Shown: in pieces, positions 46,597 through 59,300 of the stretch
Numbering within the stretch: position 1 is the first letter of the stretch
Layout of the letters: every line of letters begins with the position of its first letter
NCBI GenBank assembly: GCA_016858145.1
Contig: JAEHOE010000166.1
Location: 124,001 to 188,000, forward strand
From: Edaphochlamys debaryana
Taxonomy: Eukaryota; Chlorophyta; Chlorophyceae; Chlamydomonadales
Direction of reading: 5' to 3'
DNA length: 64,000 nt
Position numbers and translations under genes: made by a program
Notes under the pieces: model-generated
Told to the model about the DNA's origin: nothing
The model's input: only the letters and a program-made list of their open reading frames with translations
Database searches by the model: none

Positions 46597-46988
46597 CGGG
46601 TAGCAGGTAGCCAGCAACAGGTAGGTAGAAGCAAGTCGCAGACACAGATAGCAATGCTGCAGTGGCGCGCCCAACAAGGGTTGCGTTGACTTTAATGTCT
46701 AGCAGCAGAGGCTGAGGTTCATCTAGTGGGTTGTGGGCGATCCCAGAGCGAGGAGTGACAAGGGACTGGGGTGTCACGCAAAGCGGGCCCGCGTGTGGGC
46801 TCTGTGGCACAGGACGGAGCTTGTTGCCAATCAGGGCGTTGAGAGATCACTGACGAAACGCTGATGGTGACGTGGACCAGTCAGACTGGAACGGTGGGCT
46901 CATTGAGTTCTGCATACACGTCACCACTTAAGCCGCTGCAAGGGCGGGGCCCCAGCACACGGCTGACAGCCGTGAAGGACAGAGTCCA

Positions 46989-46993
46989 TGTAA
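46989..46993 (+). terminator. Candidate TGTAA poly(A) signal of gene C
   Basis: TGTAA in a plausible 3' UTR position. No nearer match was noticed. Confidence 0.35.
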
Positions 46994-47100
46994 GGTGCGT
47001 GTGTTCCCTCTATTTTTGGGGCCCCTGCTGTCAGGCTCTCGGCTTTACCCGTGTCGGTGTGTGTGGTCCGGTCTGAGCACAAGCGGGGAGGTTGAGATCA

Positions 47101-47170
47101 TTTGACCCCCTGGGGGCGACGACCACGGGGCTCGGCCCTTTTCCTGCCTTCGGTCAGCCACCCTTGTCCA
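47101..47170 (+). repeat. Short interspersed repeat, copy 3
   Basis: It carries ACCACGGGGCTCGG, TTTCCTGCCTTCGG and AGCCACCCTTGTCC in the same order as 22393-22466. Confidence 0.5.
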
Positions 47171-47903
47171 CGTCAAGGTCCATTACCCCGCGCCGACACA
47201 GGGCAGCGCAGCCAGAGCGTGGTCCCTGATCCAAATACCAAATGCAAATAAACATCACTCCAAACGTGTCAAAAAGCGCTTGTCCTTTGGCACGCAAGTC
47301 CACGGTGCTTCAGCAAGACTTCCGCAAACACGGGTCCATAGCGACTCGTAGGCACGAAGCGCGGACCCACGCACACAGACCATGAAACACAGACCATTAT
47401 GTTGACCCATGCCTTGTTCCGGGAGCAGTGCCAGCCTCAGCACCCACACCTGCCTCTTACCCTCCTCTGATGGGTCTCTATACATGGGCTTTGCTTGGTG
47501 TCCTACTACTGACAACCGTACGGCAATCTCCTCCTTATTCCCCAGATGCGCCCTCCCTCGCCTTGCCCTAGATGCGAGCCTCATCAGTTCCGCATCCGTC
47601 CTCAACTAGATAGCAAAGAGCAACCGAAAGCTGGACAGGCCCATGCCCCCTTGGCCCCCCTTGGCATAATTGAGGAGCCGACGGCCGGGCAACACTTGGA
47701 CAGAGTAGATGTTAGCTTCAGGCACGTTGACAGACACTCATGCGTAGGTTCACGTACGCAAGCCAAACGCCGTTAGACTGAGCAGCCTCGATACAAGTTC
47801 ATATTGGTTGATGCACAGGTGTTTGCGCACATTTCACGTCATGATTACGCAAGGACAAGTCCAGCTAGCACGTGCACCGCCGCGACGGCCGCGGGCGTCA
47901 TCG

Positions 47904-50900
47904 TCAGTTCATGGGGCTAATGGGGGCCATGGTGGGGCTACCCGCCCGCGCCGGGGCCCACGGCATGTTGGCAAACACGCGCTGCTTGATGGTATGGAGA
48001 ACCCGCGGCGGCGTGGGGGGACTCTGGCTAGGTGCCGGTATGGCTACCAGCGGCGGCGGCGGGCTGGGGCGCTCGCCGCCGTCTGCCGCCGCCTTCTCCG
48101 CCAGCTGGTGCTCCTCCTGCGCGGGCGGGGCTTCTTCTGGTCAAGTGCAGATCGATAAGGCTGGACCTTCCAAGCTCGCTTGAAGCATGGATCAACTGGC
48201 ATGATATGGCATGTATGCCACTGCACAGTGCCCATGCGCGAGATAAGAAGAGGCCTGAGCTCTCGACGCGCACACGCTCGCCCGCACCTGCGCCAGGAAC
48301 AGGAGCTTGAGGACGTCGGCGGCGGCGGGGCGGCGGCGGGGGTCGTGGTCCCTGGATTGCGGCAAGGCAGCAATAACCCAGCAGATGACTGCAGATATGG
48401 ACCTATGCCTAAGCTTACCAGGGCCCTGTACGGCAATGCTGAGCAGGCGAACGCAGCGAGCGCAGCGCAATGATCTGGTCTTAGTGATGCCGCTTCTAGA
48501 TAGCTGGGGCCCCACAGAGTAAGGTGACACGCTCCGGGGACCAAGGGCCACCCCCAGCTCGACTTCGTGATTCGACAGGCGGCATAACAAAGTCACTGGC
48601 CTCATGTGAGTCCAGGCGCGCACTCACCAGCAGGACGAGATGAGGCTCATCAGCCGAGGGTGCCGCCGAGCCGGCGGAATGCTGCTATACGGCAGCCTTT
48701 TCTGCAGCAACAGCACGGCGTGCGCCACCTGGATACAGTTGGTACCCTGTACGGATCAATGTACGGCAGATTGATGGCGTGAGTTCGCGCTGTCTGATAG
48801 ATTGCATGAGCAGATTAGCTAGTTCTGGGCTTTGCCTGGCAGGCCAGTGCTCGTGCTGTGCGCGGCCGGTGGCTCCAAAGCGGTGTCAGCAGCGGGGGTC
48901 CCACCTTCCATGGCTCCTGGCCGGACAGCATGGCCCACAGCAGCACTCCGAAGCTGAAGACTGCAGGAGGAGGAGGTGTACAGGATTGAGGGCGCAAAAG
49001 ACGGATCAACGATGACAGATAGAGATGCAGGGGCGGGCCGCAGGGGTGCGGGCTCGGCACAGCCGAGGAGGAGCAGGGCTCCGTGCGTGGGCACGCTTGA
49101 GCACCCATTGCAAATGCTCAAGAGGTACATTGAAAGTTTTTGATGAATGCTGATCCCATTCAATCCTCACCATCCGCCTTGTGGCTGACGGCGAAGTTGT
49201 TGATGTCAAAGAGCTCCGGCGCCATGTAGGCAGGCTGTACGGCAAACGTACGGCAAACGTGTTTGGGGCGTAAGCTTGAGCCGCCCGTGTTGGAGCAAAC
49301 GCAGCTCTGCATGCGGCGGACCCTGCGCAAGGCTAGCTCACCGTTCCAACCTCGGGGTGCTGAGTAACCAGTACAGTTGAGCGTATCCGGGCCAGGCCAA
49401 AGTCCTGAACGGAGTGGAGCATGCAAGGCTTGTTCGGTCATCAGCCCTTGCTGTGCAACCCACAACCGCTTTCCTTCCGAGCCTACTCGCTCCAAGCACT
49501 CCATCCCCCATCCTGGAGACACGCTTTCAGGCCAGTAGCCCTTACAGCGTGCCAGCTAGCTGAAGCCCCTTAGCCTGCTCACCGCAAGCTTGGCAGTCAC
49601 ACGGCGACCAGCAGGTGACTTGTTGATCAGCACATTCCTGGACAGAATGTGGCGCAGATAGAGGAGCTGTGAGCAAGGCTGGGGGGACTCCACTTCCCCA
49701 CTTTCTGTCCGGTTAGTTCACGTCACTTGCACCCACCCCTGCTTGCACCCATCCCATATCGAGGCCCCTTTCAGTCCCGGCAACCCCCAACCGGGTGCCC
49801 GGCAGTCCCGGCACTCCCCCAACACCCCGCGTGCAATCACCCCGGCCGGGTCCCCCTTAGCGCCCCGCACTCCCCCGACACCCCGTGCCCTCACCCGGGC
49901 TTGAGGTCCCGGTGCACGATGGTGGGGTGCTGGGGAGGCGGGAGGAGGGGGTAGTGTGAGGGAGCACGAGGGAGAGGGTCAGGGGCCGGGATGCAACGAG
50001 CATTACAACAGCTTCCCAGACCTCCGAGCTTGCGTCCTCTCTCCATGTCCCAGCCACCCCGAAGGGGGTTCCCCCTTCTCACCAGGTAGTGCAGCCCCCT
50101 AGCCACGTCGTTGGCAACGTCAAACACCTGCACAGAGGGGGCAGGCACATGTCGTGGGAACATGGCTTCTGTGACCAGCCCTTGACCGACATACACCTTC
50201 AGCCCCCCGCATGCATGTGCCGTACAGGCGTACCGTGTCCATGGGCAACAGGTTGCCCGGGCTGCCGTACATGAGCCTCTCGAGTGACGTGTCGCACAGC
50301 TCCATGACTAATGCGCAGCGCGGGGGGGTGAGGCAGGCAGCCAGCAGCTCCACGACCTGAGGGGCAGGGAACGAGTCAAGTTGGGCGGGGGGCGTGAGCA
50401 ACAGTCCACGCAAGGCACAACCCCGTGCTCCGAGTCCGTCCCGCTCACGTTGGGGTGCTTGCAGCGGCCAAGCACCTCCACCTCCTGCGGTGGGCCATTG
50501 GAAATGGAAGGTTAAGAGTTTAGCTCAACCAACGCTCTGGGCCGTGACCCCCAGCCGCTCACTACACCCTCCTGAGCCAGGTTCTCGTACGGCTCATGGA
50601 GGAATGTCGGCAGCCCCTGCCCTTCATCCTCCTCCAGCCCAATCTCCTCCAGGGCTACCACGCCCTCGGTGGCCGCCTCATCGACCGAAACGGCTGCCGT
50701 AGAGTTGGCCTCCGTAGCGGCGACTGGCGCGCCTGCTGGCTCCCCAGGTGCCGATTCAGCCGGTGTCCCGTCCGGCGTCGGCCCCGGCACTGACTGGCTG
50801 TGCGGACCCGCGGCGTGCATGGGCATAGCTCCGATTCCGAAGTTGTCGTCGTGCAGGAGCTTCACGGCCACCGCCCTGCCCTGCCAGAGGGGGATGGAGG

Positions 50901-53900
50901 GAGGAAAGGGAGGAAGGGGTTGCGTGGGAAGGAACGCTCACACCTCCCCCCAGTCCCCTCAGAGCGCCGCCCTGGCTGCCTGCCGCCAGCGCCGCCCCCA
51001 CCCGGCCCCTCTCACCTGGTAGCGCCCCTCGAGCACACGGCCTGAGAGGGGCGGATGGAGGGCGATGCGGCCAGCACGGGTCCATCAGGGATGGTTCAAA
51101 AGGGCCATGGCATGACGGCTAGCGCACATTCGCCCATTGCACCCCCACACCCCAGTCCCTCACCGAAGCTGCCCTTGCCCAGCACCCGATCCGGCAGCAG
51201 CGACACACGGGGGTCCAACAGGACCTGGGGGGGGGGAAGGGGGGAAGTCGGCAGCACGTGTCATGGAGCTGACATCAGCAGGGGCCGCACACACGGGGCA
51301 GCAGCCGCCATCTACGCGCAGCCTACCTGGGTCTTGCTCTTTCCGCTTTCTCGGGGCTTCTTACTTTTTACAAGCAGGGTCACAGCACACGTGGTGTTGC
51401 AATGCTGGCATGACCAACGGCTGCTGAAGCCCCTGGATGGCCACATCTTACCACGGCTGCATGCTGGGCGCCACCTCCTGACTTCTCTGCCGTCCCCCAG
51501 CCCTGTCCTCACCTCCGCGTCCGCTGCGACCCGCTGCGGTGTGGCCAGAGTCACAACGGCCATCTCCATGGCCCCCTCGAAGTCCGTATTACCAGAGCTG
51601 AACGCTGGTACCCGGCTGGGTATACGTAGAAGGGCGTAGTTGGCATCCGAGGCCGGTGCGCCGGGCTCAGCGGGGTCGGTGGGGCCGATTGCACCGCGCG
51701 GCTCCTCATCGACCGCGGCTTCTATCTCCGATGTCACGCCGAAGGCCTCTGTCGGGTTCATGTGCGGCAAGCAAGCAGAACTAAGTGGGCGTACATACAA
51801 GCAAGCCAGGTGCGCACATAATGCTTGGGTACAAGCTCAAGCGCTACCTTCCCCATCCTAGCTAGCGGGTACGGGCCAGAGCCGCACCTTTTGAAGGAAG
51901 GCTTGGCTCCATGTCTCCGCTCTCAGCCCCTGAGAGCTCTCGCACGGGAGGCAGGCCGCTGGCAGCACCCCTCGGGGCCGCCGCGCCCGGCCACAGCTGC
52001 AGGGCCTCCTGCTGCTCACCCCCCTGTGCTGCCACCGCACCCTCCGCCCCGCTCGCAATGGATTTCGCTGCTTCTGCGGAGCCAGACCTCGCGCGCTCGC
52101 TCCGTCGGCGGCGCAGCAAGACCACCCAGACCACCAGGACAGCCAGGAGCAGGCCTGGGCGGGATGGAGGGTGCGGGTGGGAGGGGGTGCATGCATGCGG
52201 CTGCATGGGCTTAGTTGGGGGCCTTGGGAAGGAGCTTGGCTGCTTGCCTGACCTACCCCTTCCTGACCCTGCCAGCCCCGTTCCCGGCAACGAATGGAAG
52301 ACAAGGCACCGACCATGTATGGCAGCGGAGGTAGGGCATCTGTACGCACCTCCCACCACACCGCCCACGACTCCCCCAACGATGGCGCCGGTTGAGGTGT
52401 CCCCGCCGCTGCCGTCCGCAGCCGCTGGCGGCGGCGGTGGCGAGGGCTCAGGGGAGCGCACAAGGGCAGTGTAGTTGGGCCACACGTTGTAACAACCGAG
52501 TGTGCCGAGCCGCTCGATGCACTCGACTGCGTGCGCGATTAACGGAGGAAAGGTTGGTAAAAGCAGGAGAGTCCGTGCAGAGAGGCTCTACCCAGCAACC
52601 CCGCCGGGCCTTACGTGAAAAGTAATCGTCACAAACAAAGCTGGTGTTGACCAGGTGCTGTGGGGCGTGGGGCGCCAGGGGCGGGGGCCAGGGGTAACGC
52701 GCAATTGCCATTGCCGGCGGGCGGATATCACTAGGGGGGCCCCAAGGTGACCCGCCCGCCGGGGAGGAACCGCCGAAGCCAACACGAGGCACTCATAGCT
52801 TGCGATGCGCACGTGCAGTGGCCTAAGTGGCCTCGCTTACCACAACGTATCCGAGGGGTATCTGCTTCTGGTCCTTGGATAAGTCTGCTCCCGACAGCCC
52901 CAGATCTTCATACACCCCCAAGGTAGGCCAACACCAGTCCTCAGGCCGCGGCACGGGGGGCAGCGGCATGGGTCGGTCCACGAGGGGAAGGATAGTCATA
53001 GGCACGCAGCCGGGCTGGGGAAGCAAGGTGCGGAAGCGCTGTTCTCCGGTTAGAGAGGGGGGCCGTACAGCACCAGCCACCGCCTGTGCACACGGGCGGG
53101 CAGAGGTAGGGAACGACGAGGTCCTCTCTGAAACACATAGCATGGCAAGTAACGTCACGCCCTGTCAAGCAATTCGAGCATGGCAAGGTAGCTGCTCGCT
53201 GCGCCCCGCTTACCCCTGGCTGTATGCTGGGCGGAAAGCAGAGGCGCTGCACAATCCAGCAGTCAAGGCATAGGGAACGACCTGTGGTTCATCAAGAGGT
53301 CCAGATAGAGCCCCCAAAGAGCATAGTGATTACGCACTCCATTTGGCGTATTCGTTGCCTCCATCCTGCCTACTCCTCCAGCCCACTCTCAACAAAGCAA
53401 CCACCAGCCCCAGCACACCTCTGTCCCCTGGTGCGCAGGGAGCGAGGACGTCACTGCCAGGCGCAAGCATCTGTATGCATGGGCGGAGATAGGTTGCGTC
53501 AACGGCGGGGAGCCAGCAGCAGAGCTTGTGTGCAAGGTGCACCGCTTTGGGTGATGCTCTGGTTAGTTGATGACATTGACCGTGGCCAGACATACAGCGT
53601 TGAGGGGCCGCATCGGGGGACGTAATGTGTGGCCGGCGGACCCTGAGGTAACTGCCCTGCGGTCCCCCGCCTTCACTCACCGGCAGCTCTCTGCGCGAAC
53701 GGTGAATAAAAAAGCCTTGCCATGTGACGGTGGTGTTGACCAGACGCATCTGCGTACGGTCGCACGGTGGGGGCACGCCCTGATCCGCATGCATCTCAGC
53801 ACAATTCCAAGGCGTGCTACAGAGTCAGCCGACCCGAGTGCCACAGAACCCGTAACGAGTTCTACGTGGCCCGGCTCAAGCTTTCGGTCCAGAGCACTGC

Positions 53901-54561
53901 AACAAGGCCCTTCAATCGCACCTTTCCGCTCACGTAGCCCGAGTCCCACACGGGGAGGCGCCCATCCTCACGCCGCACGCCCCGGACTGTGAGGTTGCGG
54001 CGGATAACCACGGGGGTGTCTATGCCCGTCCAGTCCTCGTCGGTCCAGGATACGTCGTTGGGAACAACGATGTCATCGACGCCGGCCGCGATGGCCAGGG
54101 CGATGTCTGAGGAGGGAAGAGCGGGGGACGGCATTGCCCAACACGTAGTGCACGTGCAGGGTGCGTGTACAAATATCTCCCTCAGGGAAACGACCGTACT
54201 TTTTCTCAACCTCAGGGCACGCAAGGTACTCGTTGATCACAAGGTTTGGGCTCAGCGCACCGGGGTCACGGTGCTGCTGTTGGTGTGCTCGCTCGCCGGC
54301 TGCATGCAACCTTCGGCCCCCGCCAAGCAGCGTGGGTGCCGCGCAACTTAAAGTCTATGAGCTCAATATAACTAAATCAGTGTTATTGTAGCATGACGTG
54401 GGTCCCGCCCAGTCCTTCTCTCTCCGTCGCCGCAACCGATTGTGCGTGGGGTTGAACTCGCCTCGACCAGTCGTCGCCACCACACTGGTGCCCTCCACAG
54501 CAGTCGCTGAAGCTACAGCAGCGTAAGTAACGAGGGCTGCGAGTACTATGGAGGAGAGCAT
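47904..54561 (-). CDS. K3: receptor-like TKL protein kinase, paralogue of K1/K2
   Basis: Start ATG at 54561. The signal peptide MLSSIVLAALVTYAAVASA ends at an AG|GCGAGT donor (54462). The ectodomain has DDIVVPNDVSWTDEDW and NLTVRGVRREDG (54.0 kb), VNTTVTWQGFFIHRS (53.73), GSDVLAPCAPG (53.45), CLDCWIVQRLC (53.25), EDWCWPTLGVYEDLG (52.93), SFVCDDYF (52.64) and GTLGCYNVWPNYT (52.49). The membrane helix GLLLAVLVVWVVLL is near 52.13 kb. Kinase motifs are VLGKGSFG (51.18), VAVKLLHD (50.87), HRDLKPG (49.91), NVLINK (49.63), DFGLARIR (49.39), PAYMAPELFDINN (49.22) and FSFGVLLWAMLSGQEPW (48.93). The tail from 48.12 kb is Pro-rich and longer than in K1/K2. An insert of about 80 acidic, Ala-rich residues follows the beta-3 lysine. 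All kinase motifs are intact. Confidence 0.8.
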
Positions 54562-56341
54562 CGGCAGATGTTAAACTCCTGTGAGGTCCTGTGCAGTGCC
54601 GAAGCAGCCTGCTTCCGCAATGACGTGTGTGCAACACTGTGAGCACGGAGAGCAGACGGTTATGTGTTGCAGTGACGAACCGAGCGCAATTACGAAGGCC
54701 TCCGTCCGGCCTGGCGGGGTGGCTGGGAACTCCGTATGATGAGACGGCGCTGAGCGGGGCCGTGCGAGGGGCTGCTCCGCCGCGCGTAGCAGGGCTTCCA
54801 GCGTTCTGCTAGGTAAATTTTGAGATCCCGCTCAGCAAAGCGCCAGGATTTGACATGAGCGCACCCTCATCAACCGCCGCTAGCCGCACTTCCGGTAATG
54901 CGAAGTTCGTGGCTGTGGACGTACGTGGAAGCGAATGCTTAACCGGTATGTTCATCTCGCGGCCGTCGAAATTCATGGCGCAAGGCCAGCCGTCAAAGTA
55001 TGGTACCGGACTACCGGTACCCACGCACCCTCCGCCTGGCTAATAAGCCATCCAGTCCCCGTAACCGAGCGAAGGGAGGCGTGTGGCGACCAGGCAAATT
55101 TAACCGGTATGGGAGCCTCTGTCATGTGTCATCACACACCCGTTGTCTGACTCCGCACTCACGACTCCGCGGCACTACGCCCCGCTCCTCACCGCAGAGG
55201 TTAAGCACGCAGGCGCAACTAGACAAGGGAGGCATGGCAAGCTGCACTTAGCTAGCATATGGATGGCCGCCCAGGAGGAGGACCAGAAAGCCCTCTCCTG
55301 CTTGCCATGCGTGCCTTCCCACCAAGCCCCCTCTGCCCTTGATGGCCCTCTCCCCCGCCAGCCACCGCACTACGCAGCTTGCTGGCACCGAAGTTGAGCC
55401 AAGCTACCCAAGCGACCCCCAGTAATCACATCGACCGTGCCACCCTGCCACAAATTACCCTAAAGGACTTCTGAGGACGAAGCCAGCCCGTTACCCTAGC
55501 TCCGAGCCTCCGACCCACCACAACTCGCTCCAATCCCCACACGGAAGTCAGGCTTCCGTGACGCAGGCGCTTGCATCCACACCTGCCTACCCCGCCTGGC
55601 GCGATGCGGAGCTCTCTCCCAACCATACCTTTCCGACGGCCTCCAGAAGTGTACGCTGCGTACCGCACAACTAACGCCCCTGTAAAGACAGAAGGATACG
55701 GAGCCACGCGCCTGACTGACGCTGGCATTGCTACAGACTGTGAGGACAGATACAGAACAAGCTTTGGGGTGGTGAGACCTAACACATTGCCGTAGAAGTT
55801 CAAGACGAAATATCTTTGGCAGGGCCCAGAAGTACGATACGATCACGTTGTCAGGCGTCATACCGCCGTCCTCGTCGCAATCACGCATCTGAAGTGCACA
55901 AAGTAATGCCATGCATAGCCTTGTCACCCAGCAGGCCGATACGGAGAATACGGACGCAATAGAGCCCACTTAATTGGTGACGCTAGCCGCTCGACACACC
56001 AGGTGCTACATGACATTCTCTCTTACGCAACGTGTCATTATTCGGTGAGGACCCATCCTCAGTGCCACATATGCTCTCGCAACCAGCCTGGGCCGTGCTG
56101 CCAAACTCCGGGTAACCGCGTATGTTGACGCCAGGAACAACGGACGGCATGCGTCATCCGCAGACCTCATACATTGATGGTTGTAGTGGTTGGTGGTGCT
56201 GGGGGCTCCTCTGCTAACCTCGCGCAGGCACCGCCTAGTTGTCCCCACCTAGTTTGCGCTACTCAGCCGGATCCCACGGCTCCCCTGTGTTGCCATCAAC
56301 AGGGCTCTCCACTTCACAGGGGCGCGGGCGCCGTGTGCCTC
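54562..56341. other. Intergenic region between K4 and K3
   Basis: It contains the K3 promoter and the K4 3' UTR. A 62-codon ATG frame at 54855 (plus) and an overlapping minus frame (54809-55024) lack domains and are not called. The string AACCGGTATG occurs twice (about 54939 and 55102). Confidence 0.45.
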
Positions 56342-59300
56342 TTACGCCGCCCAAAGGCGCTCTGCGGCCGTGACTAAGCCCGCCAGCCGCTCCGCCACCT
56401 CCGCCGATCCTGGTCGAACGCGGGGCTCCTCCTGAATGCACCCAAAGCAAAGCTTGCTGTACGCCGTCTGGATATCGTACACGCTGCCGTACGCGCCGTA
56501 CGGCAGGGCCTTGCGCGACTGCGCACCGGAGCTGCCGCCCGCGCTGCCGCTGCCCTCAACCAACGGCACGTCCGCGGCAGCGGGGGCCCCGGTTGCGGCG
56601 GGCGGGAGTGCGGGCAGAGCCGTGGGGAAGGAGGGGAAGGCGGGGTCCAGCCGGGTAGCGGCGCTGCTGGCCCGGACTGTGGCCCGCCGGACCACAGGAC
56701 GACCCCACCACAGCTCCCACAGCAGGACGCCCAAAGGGAACATGTCCGACTCTCGGCTGACGCGGGACTGCGGGGGGGCACGTGCGAACGGAAAGAAGGG
56801 GACCGCGTCAGGCGAGGGTTTTGACCGCCCAAGCCACGGCACATCATGCCAAGGCGCGCGAATGCCGGGGAGTACGGTATGTGCCGCCCAGGCTGGAGAC
56901 GGCGGGTGGAGGCCAGGGTTTACGCTCCAGGGCCGTCTCAAGGGAAGGGACGAAGGCAGAAGCCGTCTCACCACTTTGAGCATCCGGGGGCAGATGTAGT
57001 ACGGCGTCCCTTGCCGCAGATCGGACACGTGCGAGCGTGCGTGGGGCATCATCACGCTGGCAAGGGGGGGTAGCGGGGGTAGCGGTTCGGATTTAGGGCC
57101 ATGGCGAGTTGCGTTTAGAGGACCAGGCCCACGTGTGTGGAACACAGCCCTCCCCTGAACGCCGTACAGCAGAGCTCCACCTAGCCCTGCACCAAGTGCT
57201 CGCCACACAGCAGAACTCCACCCCGCCCTGCGCCGAGCGCGCCTCTCTGCAGTGCCTCCACTCAGAAATGGTCCTCCCGCTCGCGAATAGGCCCTGCAGC
57301 CCACCTCAGCCCCAGGTCCGCCAGCTTGGCCGTAAAGCCCGAAGGCGTGGAGGGGTCGCGTCGGAGCAGGATGTTTGCGGGGCTGAGGTCTGGGTTGAGA
57401 GAGGCAATCAAGCAGCAAGGGCCCGGTCAGGCAAGCTAGATACGGTAATTCACGAGAGCTTGCCGCAGGGATGGAGGTTCTAGAAATGTGCAGACCGTCA
57501 AGTCCGTCCTGCGACCGCGCCCTCCGCCACGCTGTGCGTTGCCTCTACCTAGGTGCCCGCATGTTCCCTGAGATCGCCTGCTCTGCCTGTAACTGTCCCC
57601 CGACTTCCCCTCCTTGGGCTCACCTCCATGGACGATGCCCTTGGCGTGGAGGTATGCCACGCCTCGCGCCACCCCAAGGGCCAGCTGGAGCACGGCACGC
57701 TGCGGCGCAGGGGTCAGATCCGGGTAAGCCGTGCGCAACCGGCAGGCGTGGATTGGAGAGCCAGGTTGCCGTGGCCTGCCATGCAGGCGGGCCGGGGCCT
57801 GCGTGCGTGGTGCGCCGGGGCCCGTGTGGCCGTTGTGCGTGTGTGCATGGGCCGCGAATTTAGGATAGGACCTGTGCATGGATTCTCTACTGGCGCAGAC
57901 CAGTGGCTGAGTTTCACGGCCCGTGTGGATATGGGTTACACAAGCGATGCGTACGCATATGTTCAAAACGGTCCGCGGTTCTGCCGCGGAGACTCACCAC
58001 GTTCACGCCAGCGCCTGTTGCTGGGTCCGGCCAAATGGTTGGAGCACTGCCGTACAGTTGCCGTAGCGTACCGCCGTCCGCCAACTCCTGCACAAGGAGC
58101 AGCCGCCAGTCCTGCGAAGTGGGAGCGTTACACCCGGGATGGAAGGATGAGGGCATCTCATGCGGCAGCAGAGCGGGCCGCGGGCATGGGGTTACGGGCA
58201 AGCACACTCGCATATCAGTCCGGTCTGGAAAGCTGCTTATGGATGCTCTCACCAGCACCAGAGTAGCCGCCGGGCTGCCGCCACTGCCGCCGCCTTTGGC
58301 AACCCCTCCAGCTCCCCCTGCGCTCTCTGCCGGGCTTCCACGTTGTGCCACCACCGCAGCTGGCCCCGTCGCCACTGCGAGCCCAGGCCCAGCTGCGCCG
58401 ACCTCAGCCGGCGCAGCTGCCACCTGCCCCGCTGCCTGCCCCGCTGCCGCTGCCGGCTCGGCCCCATCTGGCCCTGCGCCTCCGGTCGCCGCCCCTGCGA
58501 CTGGGGTGGCCCCGCTTCCCTGTCCGCTGGACGTAGCCAGCCCGCCCAGCGGCTCGATCCGTACGTCGTACGTTGCAACGATATGCTCATGTCGCAGGGC
58601 CTGAGGCCGCAGCGAGGGTACGGGGTAAAGATTGCAATTTTGAAGTATGACAACTGCGATCAAACAACGGCGCCTAAGAAGCAAGCGACATCTGCGGCAG
58701 GCACCAATCCGTATAGCTGTGTGCCGCGGGGCCAGCAACCACCTGCCCCCCACTCGCCTGGCAGAGCGCCGCCTCCCTCAGTGCCCGGTGTCGGTGCTCC
58801 GAGGTGGCTGAGAACGTGATGGCCTTTACGGCCACCGGCAGCCCCTGCCACTCGCCTGCAGGGAGAGGCGCCAACCGGCAAGTGGGGCAAAACTCATGTT
58901 ACAGATGAGAAGGTAGGCCGGGGCAACCCGCGCCGAGGACTGTGAAGCGCTGCGCGTGTGTGGGGGGGAGCAAGGTCAGAGGCGGAAGAAGCGAGGGCAG
59001 GAGAGCGAACAGCTGCGGCCAGCTGCGGTCGCGTGTGCGGTGCACAGCACACGACGCACGACGCACGGCCCCCACCTCGCAGCACCACCGCGAAGGCGCC
59101 CATTCCGATGACCTCCTGCAGCCGCAGCTCCTGGCCGTCCCGCAGCGAGGACCGCAGCCGCCGGGCCATCGCGTCCAGCTCGGCCACGATCACCTGCGTC
59201 ACCTGCGTGAGAAGAGAGGTGAAGCGGGTTTCGGGCGGTGTTGACAGCATCGAGAGCTTGGGTACGTCCGGGTTTCGTCTGGGCCTCACCTCTGCCGGGC

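Larger units (their letters stand above)
46597..47903. other. Convergent intergenic region between gene C and kinase K3
   Basis: It holds the 3' UTR of gene C, a TGTAA (46989-46993, 393 bp past the stop), an interspersed repeat (47101-47170) and the 3' UTR of K3. No other gene was recognised. Confidence 0.5.

Noticed and set aside
54855..55043. Small ATG ORF (62 codons) between K4 and K3
   Set aside because: No homology, signal peptide or splice partner seen; the opposite strand is equally open.
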